Counted from the stretch's first letter, positions 41,249 through 50,815 are shown. The stretch is 55,409 nucleotides of DNA from JBQCEE01 sp051960575 (GCF_051960575.1 NZ_JBQCEE010000366.1:1-55409), one strand, 5' to 3'. A program made the numbers and translations. Notes: generated by a model not told the origin, from the sequence alone.

Positions 41249-41952
41249 ACGCACCGGCCGACGGCGGCCTGATCGCCGGTGTGCTCGCCTCGCCCGTCGA
41301 CCTGGACGCAGTCCCTCAGCGTGCGGCGGAACCGCTCGACAAGCACGCGATGGCCGCGCTGGTGGCGCGCGACATCCCCGCCGGCGCCTTCGTGAACCTC
41401 GGCATCGGCCAGCCCACGCTGATCGCCGATCATCTTGCGCCCGACGCCGGGGTGGTGCTGCACACCGAGAACGGGATGCTCAACATGGGTCCCGTCGCGG
41501 TCGGTGACGACATCGATCCCGACCTCACCAACGCCGGCAAGATCCCCGTCACCGAACTGCCCGGGGCCGCCTACTTCCACCACGCCGACTCCTTCGCGAT
41601 GATGCGCGGCGGTCACCTCGACGTCTGCGTCCTCGGTGCCTTCCAGGTCTCGTCCCACGGCGATCTGGCCAACTGGCACACCGGTGCCCCGGATGCGATC
41701 CCGGCCGTCGGCGGCGCGATGGATCTCGCGATCGGCGCCAAGCAGGTGTTCGTGATGATGTCGCTGTTCGCCAAGGACGGGTCGTCGAAGCTGGTGCCGG
41801 CCTGCACCTACCCCCTGACGGGCCGCGCCTGCGTCGACCGGCTCTACACCGAGTACGCCGTCTTCGACCTCGGCCCTCGCGGCGCCGTGGTGCGGGAGAC
41901 CTTCGGCCTGACGGCCGTCGAGCTGGTGGCGCGTCTGGGTGCCCCCGGCTGA
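41245..41952 (+). CDS. pcaJ: 3-oxoacid CoA-transferase subunit B (beta-ketoadipate type)
   Basis: A 235-aa beta subunit. The catalytic Glu is E75 in HTENGMLNMG, the residue that carries CoA as a thioester. Other landmarks are VNLGIGQPTLIADH, DVCVLGAFQVSSHGDLANW, MDLAIGAKQVFVMM and YPLTGRACVDRLYTEYAVFD. It has a roughly 30-residue N-terminal extension compared with typical family members. It is the last gene of the operon, with a tRNA-Ser gene 37 bases beyond. Confidence 0.88.
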   Translation: MNAPADGGLIAGVLASPVDLDAVPQRAAEPLDKHAMAALVARDIPAGAFVNLGIGQPTLIADHLAPDAGVVLHTENGMLNMGPVAVGDDIDPDLTNAGKIPVTELPGAAYFHHADSFAMMRGGHLDVCVLGAFQVSSHGDLANWHTGAPDAIPAVGGAMDLAIGAKQVFVMMSLFAKDGSSKLVPACTYPLTGRACVDRLYTEYAVFDLGPRGAVVRETFGLTAVELVARLGAPG

Positions 41953-41989
41953 CGGCGGACCCCTGCAATCCCGGTACCTTCGACCGGTT

Positions 41990-42077
41990 GGAGGGCTCGC
42001 ATAGTGGCCGAGTGCGGCGGTCTTGAAAACCGCTTCAGGGTGATCCCCTGACGTGGGTTCGAATCCCACGCCCTCCG
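41990..42077 (+). tRNA. tRNA-Ser, anticodon TGA
   Basis: An 88-nt class II tRNA. The acceptor GGAGGGC (41990-41996) pairs with GCCCTCC (42070-42076). The anticodon stem GCGGT/ACCGC encloses CTTGAAA, giving anticodon TGA. A long variable arm TCAGGG...CCCTGA and T-arm GTGGG-TTCGAAT-CCCAC are present. CCA is not encoded. It reads UCA codons. The sequence is complete, so it has not been split by an integration. Confidence 0.95.
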
Positions 42078-42170
42078 CGTGAGCCGGCAGGTGTGGCCTG
42101 ACTTCCGGGTTCCCTGATAGCTGTGGATAACTCCGGATCAGCGCGTCGGAGCCAGCTACCGTTCCGCGCC

Positions 42171-42506
42171 ATGCCACATGACGCCAAGCCCCGCTTCTTC
42201 CTCGACAGCAACGGACTGCTCGCCGAGCGGGTCGACCTCGGTGATCAGGAGATCATCGTCCACTACGACGACGTCCCCGAGTCCGACGTGACCATCGTCA
42301 ACGGCCTCCGCTGCGCGACACCAGTGCGGGCGGTCATCGACATGGCACCCGAGATCAGTGAGGACGAACTCGAGCGCCTGGTCGCGGAGTGCCTGTCACG
42401 GTCGATGTTCACGCCCGAGGAGGCGCTGGCCCGGACGGAGCAGCCGGACATGCGAGGACGGCCCGGCGCCATGCTGTTCCGTCGCGTGCTGCTCCGTGGC
42501 CGTTGA
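42171..42506 (+). CDS. Small AbiEi-like/hypothetical protein
   Basis: A 111-aa protein. The central stretch VNGLRCATPVRAVIDMAPEI followed by DELERLVAECLSRSMFTPEE resembles the C-terminal region of AbiEi-type antitoxin and related regulators, where a strand and a TPxRTLxDL-like motif occur. No partner toxin gene is adjacent and the usual N-terminal wHTH is missing, so it is at best a truncated or divergent member. ATG 42171 is supported by TACCGT 14-9 bases upstream, which suggests a leaderless message. Confidence 0.55.
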   Translation: MPHDAKPRFFLDSNGLLAERVDLGDQEIIVHYDDVPESDVTIVNGLRCATPVRAVIDMAPEISEDELERLVAECLSRSMFTPEEALARTEQPDMRGRPGAMLFRRVLLRGR

Positions 42507-42607
42507 GCCGCTCGGCCGTCCAGTCGCTCGAGGGTGTTTCGATCCGATCGACGGACGAGAGGATCGACGCGGTGGGCGTGTCAGACTCGAGGGCTGGAGG
42601 TCGCTCG

Positions 42608-43189
42608 ATGACAGCGCTGACGCAGCCACCCGGCCGATTGCTGACGGTCGCCGAATTCGCCGCGCTCGGTGAGGACGACCGTCATCGATGGGAGCTGCAC
42701 GAGGGCAACCTCGTGATGACGCCCAGCCCGACGCCTCGGCACATGGTCGCCGTCGCGCAGCTGTACAGCCAGCTGCACAGCCAGCTGCCGGCGGATCTCA
42801 CGGCGGTGCCGGACGTGGACCTCGACCTGCAGCTCGCGCCCGAGGGTCAGCCGGGCACGGCGCGGCGTCCCGATCTCGTGGTGGTGCGTCGCGCCGAGTT
42901 CGAGCGGGTCGACCGTGACGGCGGTCTGCTTCGTGCAGCCGCGACCCTGCTGGTCGTCGAGGTCGTGTCGCCGGGCTCGCGGCGGGTCGACACCCTCGTC
43001 AAGCGCCGCGAATACGCCGACGCGGGCGTCCCGCACTACTGGATCATCGACCTCAATCCCCGACCGACTCTGCTCGCCTGCCGCCTCGGCGATGGGTCTT
43101 CCGACGACGCCATCGGACCGGTCACACGCTCGTTCCTCGCCCGCGAGCCGTTCGAAGCGCGGGTCGACCTCGACGACCTGGGCGCCTGA
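42608..43189 (+). CDS. Uma2-family endonuclease-like protein (DUF820)
   Basis: A 193-aa restriction-endonuclease-fold protein. It has LLTVAEFAALGEDDRHRWEL (catalytic Glu region), TARRPDLVVVRRAEF, LLVVEVVSPGSRRVDTLVKR (E-x-K part of the PD-D/ExK site) and YADAGVPHYWIIDL. The family is abundant in actinobacteria and cyanobacteria, and its biological role is largely unproven. ATG 42608 is chosen over the longer frame. It is convergent with a glycerol kinase gene and lies 102 bases after the AbiEi-like gene. Confidence 0.88.
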   Translation: MTALTQPPGRLLTVAEFAALGEDDRHRWELHEGNLVMTPSPTPRHMVAVAQLYSQLHSQLPADLTAVPDVDLDLQLAPEGQPGTARRPDLVVVRRAEFERVDRDGGLLRAAATLLVVEVVSPGSRRVDTLVKRREYADAGVPHYWIIDLNPRPTLLACRLGDGSSDDAIGPVTRSFLAREPFEARVDLDDLGA

Positions 43190-43195
43190 ACCGGC

Positions 43196-43215
43196 GGCAC
43201 TGCGAAAGCGCTGCC
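43196..43215. terminator. Possible convergent terminator hairpin
   Basis: GGCACTGC and GCGCTGCC pair with one mismatch around a GAAA tetraloop, in the 28 bases between the stops of the Uma2 and glycerol kinase genes. No T-run follows. Confidence 0.4.
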
Positions 43216-43217
43216 CC

Positions 43218-44717
43218 TCAGTGCGGCCAGTCGAAGGTCCGCGTGACGGCGAACTGCCAGTGCTCGAACTCGCGCTCGCGGCGGGCGGGGTCCATCGCGG
43301 GCAGCCACTCGGCGGCCTTGTGCCAGTGCCGGCGCAGGGCACCGAAGTCCGGCCACAGCCCGACGGAGATCCCCGCGGCGTAGGCCGCGCCGAGCGAGAC
43401 CGTCTCGGCGACCATCGGCCGCACGACCGTCGTGTCGAGCCGGTCGGCGATCATCTGCATGAGCAGGTTGTTCGCGGTCATCCCGCCGTCGACGCGCAGC
43501 GCCGTGAGCGGCAGGCCCGAGTCGGCGTTCATCGCGTCCACGACCTCGCGCGTCTGCCACGCGGTCGCCTCGAGGACGGCACGCGCGAGATGCCCCTTCG
43601 TCACGTACGACGTGAGGCCGGCGATCACGCCGCGCGCCTCGCTGCGCCAGTGCGGGGCGAACAGTCCGGCGAACGCGGGGACGATGTAGCAGCCGCCGTT
43701 GTCGTCGACGGTGCGGGCGAGGGTCTCGATCTCCGGCGCTGTGCGGATGAGACCGAGCTGGTCGCGGAACCACTGCACGAGTGATCCGGTGACCGCGATC
43801 GAGCCCTCGAGCGCGTAGACCGGCGCCGCGCCGTCGACCTGGTAGGCGACGGTGGGGATGAGCCCGCGTTCGGAGAGCACCGGCTGCCTGCCCGTGTTGA
43901 GCAGCAGGAACGAGCCGGTGCCGTAGGTGCACTTGGCGTCGCCGGCGTCGAAGCAGGTCTGCCCGAACAGCGCCGCCTGCTGATCGCCGAGGGCGGCCGC
44001 GATCGGCACGCCGGGCAGCAGCTCGGTGCAGTCGCCGAACACCTGCAGGCTCGGGCGGATCTCGGGCAGCACCTCGGGCGGGATGTCGAACAACCGCAGC
44101 AGCCCCTCGTCCCAGCGCAGCGTGCGCAGGTCCATGAGCAGGCTGCGGCTCGCGTTGGTCACGTCGGTGACGTGCACGCCACCGGTGAGCTTCCAGATCA
44201 GCCAGGTCTCGATCGTCCCGAACAGCAGCTCGCCGCGCGCGGCGCGGGCCCGCGCGCCAGGGACGGCGTCGAGGATCCAGGCGAGTCGTGACGCGCTGAA
44301 GTAGGACGCGAGCGGCAGCCCCGTGCGTGCGCGCACCTCGTCGCCGGCGCCGGCCGCGGCGAGGCGGTCGAGCTGCTCAGTGGTGCGGGTGTCCTGCCAG
44401 ACGATCGCCGGGTGGATCGGGCGCCCGGTGGCGCGATCCCAGACGACCGTGGTCTCGCGTTGGTTGGCGATGCCGACCGCCGCGACCCGGTCGGGCGTCA
44501 GACCCGCGTCGCGCAGTGTGGCCGGGACGATGCGCCGCAGGTTCGCCCAGATCTCCTCCGGGTCGTGCTCGACCCAGCCGGGCTGCGGGTACGACTGCGC
44601 GTGTTCGAGCTGCCGCAGCGCGACCAGCCGGCCGGAGCCGTCGAACAGGATGGCCCGGGTCGACGTCGTGCCCTGATCGATCGCCAGCACATGGCGCGGT
44701 GTGCCCGCGCGGGTCAC
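43218..44717 (-). CDS. glpK2: Glycerol kinase paralogue, coupled to gylR
   Basis: A 499-aa FGGY kinase that phosphorylates glycerol to sn-glycerol 3-phosphate. It has [20 protein letters not shown] at the ATP site, [20 protein letters not shown] and WQDTRT for glycerol binding, [30 protein letters not shown] and the C-terminal [18 protein letters not shown]. All landmark residues look intact. GTG 44717 overlaps the gylR stop by 4 bases (GTGA), so it is co-translated with the regulator. It is the second glycerol kinase in 4 kb and may serve a basal or sensing role. Confidence 0.9.
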   Translation of the reverse strand: MTRAGTPRHVLAIDQGTTSTRAILFDGSGRLVALRQLEHAQSYPQPGWVEHDPEEIWANLRRIVPATLRDAGLTPDRVAAVGIANQRETTVVWDRATGRPIHPAIVWQDTRTTEQLDRLAAAGAGDEVRARTGLPLASYFSASRLAWILDAVPGARARAARGELLFGTIETWLIWKLTGGVHVTDVTNASRSLLMDLRTLRWDEGLLRLFDIPPEVLPEIRPSLQVFGDCTELLPGVPIAAALGDQQAALFGQTCFDAGDAKCTYGTGSFLLLNTGRQPVLSERGLIPTVAYQVDGAAPVYALEGSIAVTGSLVQWFRDQLGLIRTAPEIETLARTVDDNGGCYIVPAFAGLFAPHWRSEARGVIAGLTSYVTKGHLARAVLEATAWQTREVVDAMNADSGLPLTALRVDGGMTANNLLMQMIADRLDTTVVRPMVAETVSLGAAYAAGISVGLWPDFGALRRHWHKAAEWLPAMDPARREREFEHWQFAVTRTFDWPH

Positions 44718-45475
44718 CGGCGTGCCGTCACGATGTCGCGCGAGACGGCCTGGGCGGCGTCGAGCACCTGGTCGACGAGGTGGGCCCGCGGCGTGCGGCG
44801 GGCGTCGCAGAGCCGGTCGATCGGCCCCGTGATCGCGATGGCGCCGGTGACCCGGCCGACCGGCCCGTGGATCGGCGCGGCGATCGACGCCTCGCCGATC
44901 ACGCACTCCTCGACGTCGACCGCCCAGCCCTGGCGCCGCACGTCGATGAGCGCGCGGGCCAGCAGCTTCGGGTCGGTGATGGTGTGCGCGGTGTAGCCCT
45001 GCCACTCGTCGCCGGCGCGCGGCGGCAGCGTCACCGCCCACGCCCGCAGCACCTTCCCGAGCGCGGTCGCGTGCGCCGGGATCGACCGGCCGGTCTCGAG
45101 CACCTGGCGCGAGTCGTCCGGGCGGAACACGTGGTGCACGATCACCGGCTCGCCCTCGACGAGCGCGGCGACGCGGACCGCCTCGCCGCTGCGCGCGGCC
45201 AAGGCGTCGGCCCAGTTGATGGCGTGCGAGCGCAGGTCGTGCGGGTCGAGGTGGCTGTCGGTCAGCTCGGCGAGCTCGCGTCCGAGGCCGTACTTGCCGG
45301 CGGCGTCCTTCTCGACGAACCCGACATCCCGCAGCGTGCTCAGCAGGCCGTGCGTGGTGCCCTTCGCCAGACCGAGCGCCTCGGCCAGCTCGCTGAGCCC
45401 GAGCTCGCCCGGGTGCTCGGCGACGAGGTGCAGCAGGGCGGCCGCGCGCTCGACCGACTGGATGGCACCGGGCAC
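44714..45475 (-). CDS. gylR: IclR-family regulator of glycerol metabolism (GylR-like)
   Basis: A 253-aa regulator with an N-terminal winged HTH ([59 protein letters not shown]) and a C-terminal IclR ligand domain from about residue 90. Sequence and position beside glpF/glpK/glpD match Streptomyces GylR, which represses the glycerol operon until glycerol 3-phosphate accumulates. GTG 45475 is chosen: TACCGT lies 12-7 bases upstream, consistent with a leaderless message, and longer frames have no support. It is divergent from glpF. Confidence 0.88.
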   Translation of the reverse strand: MPGAIQSVERAAALLHLVAEHPGELGLSELAEALGLAKGTTHGLLSTLRDVGFVEKDAAGKYGLGRELAELTDSHLDPHDLRSHAINWADALAARSGEAVRVAALVEGEPVIVHHVFRPDDSRQVLETGRSIPAHATALGKVLRAWAVTLPPRAGDEWQGYTAHTITDPKLLARALIDVRRQGWAVDVEECVIGEASIAAPIHGPVGRVTGAIAITGPIDRLCDARRTPRAHLVDQVLDAAQAVSRDIVTARR

Positions 45476-45524
45476 GACTCGACGGTAGTCAGCCCGGCAG
45501 GGCCTGCACAGGTTCGGGGTCGGC

Positions 45525-45679
45525 AATGTCGAACGATCCCGGCAGAACGGACTCTCCATGGGCGTCCGGAAGCCTTTTCGACCCGTCCCACGGCGCACGT
45601 TCAGGGCCCTCGGACGCGGTCGCCCGGTCGACATGGTCGAACACGGGCGGTGTCCGAGGCCGGTGCGCACCCCTAGCGT
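45525..45679 (+). promoter_or_regulatory. Candidate GylR operators and glpF promoter
   Basis: The 254-base gap between gylR and glpF contains TCGAAC at 45529-45534 and 45637-45642. The second lies in GGTCGACATGGTCGAAC (45626-45642), a direct repeat of GGTCGA. A TAGCGT -10 hexamer is at 45674-45679 with no good -35. This is the expected place for IclR-type control of both divergent units. Confidence 0.5.
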
Positions 45680-45729
45680 CCGAAGTGAGCGCGCTCACCA
45701 ACCACCAGTCGAAGGGAGCCGAGGAGCTC

Positions 45730-46602
45730 ATGGCGAAGAGCGTCCTGTCCGAATCAGTGCCGGCGGAGGCGTCGGCCGGCCTGCCCGACCCGACCCGAGC
45801 GCGCGGTCGCGTCAAACCCTACGTCCCCGGACTCGCGGGCGAGCTGCTCGCCGAGTTCCTCGGCACGTTCATCCTCATCCTGTTCGGCTGCGGCGTCGTC
45901 GCGCAGGTCGTGACCGCGCAGCTGGGCAGCCACGACAGCATCGCCTGGGCGTGGGGCCTCGGCGTGACGATGGGTGTCTACGTCGCGGGGAAGATCAGCG
46001 GCGCGCACCTCAACCCCGCGGTCACCGTGGCGCTCGCCGTCTTCGACGGGTTCTCGTGGCGCAAGGTGGCCCCGTACGCGGTGGCGCAGACCGCGGGTGC
46101 GTTCCTGGCCGCGCTGCTCGTGCGCTGGAACTACAGCGAGGTCATCGCCCGCTTCGACCCGGGCCACACGATCAAGAGTCAGGGCATCTTCTCGACGCTG
46201 CCCGGCAACGGCACGCTGCCGGTGAGCGACCTCGGCGCGCTGCGCGACCAGATCATCGGCACCGCAATCCTCGTCCTCGTCATCTTCGCGATCACCGACG
46301 CGCGCAACACCAGCCCGCTGGCGAACCTCGCCCCGCTCATCGTCGGCCTGCTCGTCGTCGGGATCGGCATGGCCTGGGGCACCGACGCCGGCTACGCGAT
46401 CAACCCCGCACGTGACTTCGGCCCGCGGCTCGCCGCGTTCGTCACCGGGTACGGCGGCACGTTCCGCGACCAGTACGGCGACCTCTACTTCTGGGTGCCG
46501 ATCGTCGGGCCGGCGCTCGGCGCCGTCGCCGGCGGCGGGCTCTACCGCGCGCTGATCCGCCCGTTCCTGCCGACCACCGAACAGATCGAGGCCGGCGCGT
46601 GA
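45730..46602 (+). CDS. glpF: Glycerol uptake facilitator (aquaglyceroporin)
   Basis: A 290-aa MIP-family channel with six helices and two half-helices carrying the NPA motifs, [10 protein letters not shown] and [12 protein letters not shown]. The Asp after the second NPA (NPARD) is characteristic of glycerol-conducting members. A 35-residue hydrophilic N-terminus precedes helix 1 ([20 protein letters not shown]). The start ATG 45730 follows GGGAGCCGAGGAG. It is first in the operon glpF-glpK-glpD-tspO. Confidence 0.93.
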   Translation: MAKSVLSESVPAEASAGLPDPTRARGRVKPYVPGLAGELLAEFLGTFILILFGCGVVAQVVTAQLGSHDSIAWAWGLGVTMGVYVAGKISGAHLNPAVTVALAVFDGFSWRKVAPYAVAQTAGAFLAALLVRWNYSEVIARFDPGHTIKSQGIFSTLPGNGTLPVSDLGALRDQIIGTAILVLVIFAITDARNTSPLANLAPLIVGLLVVGIGMAWGTDAGYAINPARDFGPRLAAFVTGYGGTFRDQYGDLYFWVPIVGPALGAVAGGGLYRALIRPFLPTTEQIEAGA

Positions 46603-46669
46603 CCGGGCGCGCCGACACCACCATCCACCAAAGTCCATTGCGACCTGCCGACCACTGAGGAGACGAACC

Positions 46670-48184
46670 ATGGCTGACTTCGTCGGAGCGATCGACCAGG
46701 GCACCACCAGCACCCGCTTCATGATCTTCGACCACGAGGGCAACGAGCGTGGCCGCCACCAGCTCGAGCACGAGCAGATCCTGCCGCGGGCCGGCTGGGT
46801 CGAGCACGACCCGACCGAGATCTGGGAGCGCAGCAGCACGGTGCTGCAGACGGCGATGAACCGCGCCGGGCTCAAGGCGTCGGACTTCGCCGCGCTGGGC
46901 ATCACCAACCAGCGCGAGACGGCGGTCGTGTGGGACCGGCGCACCGGACGCCCCTGCTACAACGCGATCGTCTGGCAGGACACGCGCACCGACCGCATCG
47001 CCTCGGCGCTCGAGCGCGACGGCCGCGGCGAGGTGATCCGGCGCAAGGCCGGGCTGCCGCCCGCCACGTACTTCTCGGCCGGCAAGGTGCAGTGGATCCT
47101 CGAGAACGTCGAGGGCGTGCGTGCCGGCGCCGAGCGCGGCGACATCCTCTTCGGCAACACCGACACCTGGTTGCTCTGGAACCTCACCGGCGGCCCGAAC
47201 GGCGGCGTGCACGTCACCGACGTGACGAACGCGAGCCGCACCATGCTCATGGACCTCGAGACCCTCGACTGGGACGACGAGCTGCTGGGCTTCTTCGACA
47301 TCCCGCGCGCGATGCTGCCGCAGATCCGGCCGTCGTCCGACCCGGAGGGCTACGGCGAGGTCGCCACGCCCGGCGTCGCCCGCGGCATGCGGCTCACCGG
47401 CGACCTCGGCGACCAGCAGGCGGCGACCGTCGGGCAGGTCTGCTTCGCGCCCGGCGAGGCCAAGAACACCTACGGCACCGGCAACTTCATGCTCCTCAAC
47501 ACCGGTACAGACCTGGTGCGCAGCACGCACGGCCTGCTGTCGACGGTCTGCTACCAGTTCGGCGACGAGAAGGCGGTGTACGCGCTCGAGGGGTCGATCG
47601 CGGTGACCGGGTCGGCCGTGCAGTGGCTGCGCGACCAGCTCGGCATCATCTCCGGTGCGTCCGAGGTCGAGACGCTCGCCCGGCAGGTGCAGGACAACGG
47701 CGGGGTCTACTTCGTGCCGGCCTTCTCCGGGCTGTTCGCGCCGTACTGGCGCAGCGACGCCCGCGGTGCGATCGTCGGGCTGTCGCGGTTCAACACCAAC
47801 GCGCACCTGGCCCGCGCGACGCTCGAGGCGATCTGCTACCAGAGCCGCGATGTCGTCGAGGCGATGGCGCGCGACTCGGGCGTCGACCTCGAGGTGCTGA
47901 AGGTCGACGGCGGCGTGACGGCCAACAACCTCTGCATGCAGCTGCAGGCCGACGTGCTCGGCGTGCCGGTGAGCCGCCCGGTCGTCGCCGAGACGACCGC
48001 ACTCGGCGCCGCCTACGCCGCCGGGCTCGCCGTCGGCTTCTGGAAGGACACCGACGAACTGCGTGCCAACTGGAACGAGTCGCAGCGCTGGAAGCCCGAG
48101 TGGTCGGACGAGCAGCGGGCGGCCGGGTACGCCGGTTGGCGCAAGGCGATCGACCGCACGCTCGACTGGGTCGACGTCGACTGA
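46670..48184 (+). CDS. glpK: Glycerol kinase
   Basis: A 504-aa FGGY kinase converting glycerol and ATP to glycerol 3-phosphate. It has [98 protein letters not shown] and [20 protein letters not shown]. Length and motifs are normal. It lies 67 bases after glpF with GGAGACGAACC before the ATG. A long open frame in another register across this gene is only a shadow. Confidence 0.95.
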   Translation: MADFVGAIDQGTTSTRFMIFDHEGNERGRHQLEHEQILPRAGWVEHDPTEIWERSSTVLQTAMNRAGLKASDFAALGITNQRETAVVWDRRTGRPCYNAIVWQDTRTDRIASALERDGRGEVIRRKAGLPPATYFSAGKVQWILENVEGVRAGAERGDILFGNTDTWLLWNLTGGPNGGVHVTDVTNASRTMLMDLETLDWDDELLGFFDIPRAMLPQIRPSSDPEGYGEVATPGVARGMRLTGDLGDQQAATVGQVCFAPGEAKNTYGTGNFMLLNTGTDLVRSTHGLLSTVCYQFGDEKAVYALEGSIAVTGSAVQWLRDQLGIISGASEVETLARQVQDNGGVYFVPAFSGLFAPYWRSDARGAIVGLSRFNTNAHLARATLEAICYQSRDVVEAMARDSGVDLEVLKVDGGVTANNLCMQLQADVLGVPVSRPVVAETTALGAAYAAGLAVGFWKDTDELRANWNESQRWKPEWSDEQRAAGYAGWRKAIDRTLDWVDVD

Positions 48185-48231
48185 CGCGTCCCACCTCTGC
48201 ATCGACAACCGTAGTGACGAAAGGAAACACC

Positions 48232-49944
48232 GTGCCTTCGAGTGCACTGTCCCCAGCCGCCCGCGCCGATGCCCTCCGGGCGATGAGGGACGCGCCCGAA
48301 CTCGACGTGCTCATCGTCGGCGGCGGTGTCGTCGGCGCCGGCGCCGCACTGGACGCGGTCACCCGCGGCCTGTCCGTCGGCATCGTCGAGGCCCGCGACT
48401 GGGCGAGCGGCACGTCGTCGCGGTCGTCGAAGCTGATCCACGGCGGCCTGCGGTACCTCGAGATGCTCGACTTCGCGCTGGTGCGCGAGGCCCTGCACGA
48501 ACGCGGTCTGCTGGCCCGCAAGCTCGCGCCGCACCTGGTGCGTCCGGTGCCGTTCCTGTATCCGCTCACACACCGGGCCTGGGAGCGCCCGAACGTCGGC
48601 GCGGGCGTTCTGCTCTACGACACGATGGGGACGGCGCTCGGCACGGCCCGCGGCCTGCCGCACCATAGGCACCTGTCGAAGCGGAAGGCGCTGCGTGAGG
48701 CGCCCTGCCTCAAGCCCGAGGCGCTCACCGGTGCCGTGTCGTACTGGGACGCGCAGGTCGACGACGCGCGGCACACCATGGCCGTCGTGCGCACCGCAGT
48801 CGGTTACGGCGCGCTCGCGGCGAACCGCACGCGCGTCGTCGACTTCCTGCGCGAGGGCGAGCGGGTGACCGGCGCGCGGGTCGTCGACCTCGAGACCGGC
48901 GATCAGTTCGACGTGCGGGCCAAGCAGGTCGTCAACGCCACCGGCGTCTGGACCGACGAGACGCAGCGGTTGGCCGAGACGCGCGGCCAGTTCCATGTGC
49001 GCGCGTCCAAGGGTGTGCATCTCGTCGTGCCGCGCGACCGGCTGCAGTCGAACACCGGGATCATCCTGCGCACCGAGAAGAGCGTGCTCTTCGTGATCCC
49101 GTGGGGCCGCCACTGGATCATCGGCACGACCGACACCGACTGGAACCTCGACCTCGCCCACCCGGCGGCGAGCGCCGGCGACATCGACTACATCCTCGAC
49201 CATGTCAACACGGTGCTGAAGTCGCCGCTCACCCGCGAGGACGTGCAGGGCGTCTACGCCGGGCTGCGACCGCTGCTGTCGGGTGAGAGCGACTCGACCT
49301 CGAAGCTCAGCCGCGAGCACGTCGTCGGGCACCCGGTGCCGGGGCTCGTGGTCGTGGCCGGAGGCAAGTACACGACCTACCGCGTGATGGGCAAGGACGC
49401 GATCGACGAGGCCGTGCGCGGGCTCGACGCGCGCGTGCCCGAGTCGTGCACCGAGGACGTGCTGCTCGCCGGCGCCGACGGCTTCGAGGCCAAGCGCAAC
49501 CAGAAGCACCGGCTGGCCGAGCAGTCGGGCCTGCACGTGGCGCGCATCGAGCACCTGCTCTCGCGGTACGGCTCGCTGATCGACGAGGTGCTCGACCTCG
49601 TGGCCGCCGACCCGTCGCTCGGCGAGCCGCTGCCCGGCGCCGACGACTACCTGCTGGCCGAGGTCGTCTACGGCGTCACGCACGAGGGCGCCCGGCACCT
49701 CGACGACATCCTGGCCCGCCGCACGCGCGCCTCGATCGAGGCGTGGGACCGCGGCGTCGGTGCGGCGCCGGTCGTCGCCCGGCTGATGGCCCCGTTGCTC
49801 GGCTGGACCGAGCAGCAGCAGCAGACCGAGGTCGAGCACTACCTCGCCCGGGTCGAGGCCGAGCGCGACTCGCAGCAGCAGCCCGACGACGCGACCGCGG
49901 ACGCCGCCCGTCTCGGCGCGCCCGAGATCGTGCCGGTGGCGTGA
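48232..49944 (+). CDS. glpD: Glycerol-3-phosphate dehydrogenase, FAD-dependent
   Basis: A 570-aa membrane-associated flavoenzyme oxidising glycerol 3-phosphate to dihydroxyacetone phosphate and feeding electrons to quinones. The FAD motif is VLIVGGGVVGAGAALDAVTR at about residues 27-46. TSSRSSKLIHGGLRYLEMLD and VVVAGGKYTTYRVMG are conserved family motifs, and the C-terminal helical cap domain begins near residue 400. GTG 48232 is chosen because AAAGGAA lies 6 bases upstream; the long upstream frame overlaps glpK and is discarded. It is followed by tspO through a TGATG junction. Confidence 0.93.
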   Translation: MPSSALSPAARADALRAMRDAPELDVLIVGGGVVGAGAALDAVTRGLSVGIVEARDWASGTSSRSSKLIHGGLRYLEMLDFALVREALHERGLLARKLAPHLVRPVPFLYPLTHRAWERPNVGAGVLLYDTMGTALGTARGLPHHRHLSKRKALREAPCLKPEALTGAVSYWDAQVDDARHTMAVVRTAVGYGALAANRTRVVDFLREGERVTGARVVDLETGDQFDVRAKQVVNATGVWTDETQRLAETRGQFHVRASKGVHLVVPRDRLQSNTGIILRTEKSVLFVIPWGRHWIIGTTDTDWNLDLAHPAASAGDIDYILDHVNTVLKSPLTREDVQGVYAGLRPLLSGESDSTSKLSREHVVGHPVPGLVVVAGGKYTTYRVMGKDAIDEAVRGLDARVPESCTEDVLLAGADGFEAKRNQKHRLAEQSGLHVARIEHLLSRYGSLIDEVLDLVAADPSLGEPLPGADDYLLAEVVYGVTHEGARHLDDILARRTRASIEAWDRGVGAAPVVARLMAPLLGWTEQQQQTEVEHYLARVEAERDSQQQPDDATADAARLGAPEIVPVA

Positions 49945-50399
49945 TGGCGTCGCGCAGCCGCCTGGCGTTCGCGCTCGCGCCGGCGGCTGCGGCCGTCATC
50001 GGCGGCGTGGGGTCGCGCAACGCACCGCAGGTCTACGCCCGGCTGCGCAAGCCGGCGTGGGCGCCGCCCGCCGGTGCTTTCGGCCCGGTGTGGACGGCGC
50101 TCTACGCGGCGATCGGGGTCGCCGGCTGGCGGGCATACCCGCGGATGTCGACGCGCACCCGCGCGCTGCACGCGGCGCAGCTGACGCTGAACGCGGCCTG
50201 GCCGTGGGCGTTCTTCGCCGCCCGCGGCAAGCCCACAGCGCTCGCGATCATCGCCGCCCTGGACGCGACGCTGGCCGCCGAGATCGTCGCGCTGCGCGAC
50301 GAGGACCCGACGGCGGCCGCACTGCTCGCGCCCTACCTCGCCTGGTGCGGCTACGCCACCGCCCTCAACGCCGCGGTGAGTGCTCCTCAGGCGGAGTGA
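49944..50399 (+). CDS. tspO: TspO/MBR-family tryptophan-rich membrane protein
   Basis: A 151-aa protein with five membrane helices. The family signature RKPAWAPPAGAFGPVWTALY is at residues 33-52, then a helix with LTLNAAWPWAFFAARGKPTA and a final helix APYLAWCGYATALNAAV. Bacterial TspO proteins bind porphyrins and respond to oxygen or stress. ATG 49944 shares its A with the glpD stop, so it is the fourth gene of the glycerol operon, an unusual partner. It overlaps the convergent HIT gene by 13 bases. Confidence 0.88.
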   Translation: MASRSRLAFALAPAAAAVIGGVGSRNAPQVYARLRKPAWAPPAGAFGPVWTALYAAIGVAGWRAYPRMSTRTRALHAAQLTLNAAWPWAFFAARGKPTALAIIAALDATLAAEIVALRDEDPTAAALLAPYLAWCGYATALNAAVSAPQAE

Positions 50400-50815
50400 C
50401 CGGCAGCGAGGGCGCGGCGGACCTGCTCGGCCGTCGCCTCGAGGTCGCCGGGGCGGCGGCGCAGCACCTGTTTGGCGAGCCGCAGCTTGTCGCCGGCGAA
50501 GCGCGGCACGACGTGGATGTGCACGTGGAACACCGTCTGCGCCGCGGCCCGGCCGTCGTTCAGGACGAGGTTCACGCCGTCGGCGTTGATCGGCGCGTGT
50601 CGCATGGCCCGGCCGACGTGCTGTGCCGTGGCGAAGGCGTGGCGTCCGGCGTCCGGGTCGAGGTCGGCGAGCCCGGGCGCGTGCGTCTTCGGCACGACCA
50701 GCGTGTGCGCCGGCGCGAGCGGCCGGATGTCGAGGAAGGCGAGCGTGTGCTCGTCCTCGTGCACGCGGTGCGCCGGAGCGTCGCCCGCGACGATGGCACA
50801 GAACACGCAACCCAC
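50387..50815 (-). CDS. HIT-family nucleotide-binding protein
   Basis: A 142-aa histidine-triad protein. The N-terminal GCVFCAIVAGDAPAHRVHED has a Cys pair often found in zinc-binding HIT members. PLAPAHTLVVPKTHAPGLAD follows, and the active site is FHVHIHVVPR. HIT enzymes hydrolyse nucleotide phosphoramidates or dinucleotides. GTG 50815 is the start closest to the conserved N-terminus, and the longer frame overlaps the divergent NRDE gene. It is tail to tail with tspO. Confidence 0.92.
   Translation of the reverse strand: MGCVFCAIVAGDAPAHRVHEDEHTLAFLDIRPLAPAHTLVVPKTHAPGLADLDPDAGRHAFATAQHVGRAMRHAPINADGVNLVLNDGRAAAQTVFHVHIHVVPRFAGDKLRLAKQVLRRRPGDLEATAEQVRRALAAGHSA

Noticed and set aside
46930..49944. 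A 1004-residue open frame covering most of glpK and all of glpD, suggesting a fusion protein
   Set aside because: The part before 48232 is an off-register reading of glpK with no family similarity. glpD has its own start with a ribosome-binding site.
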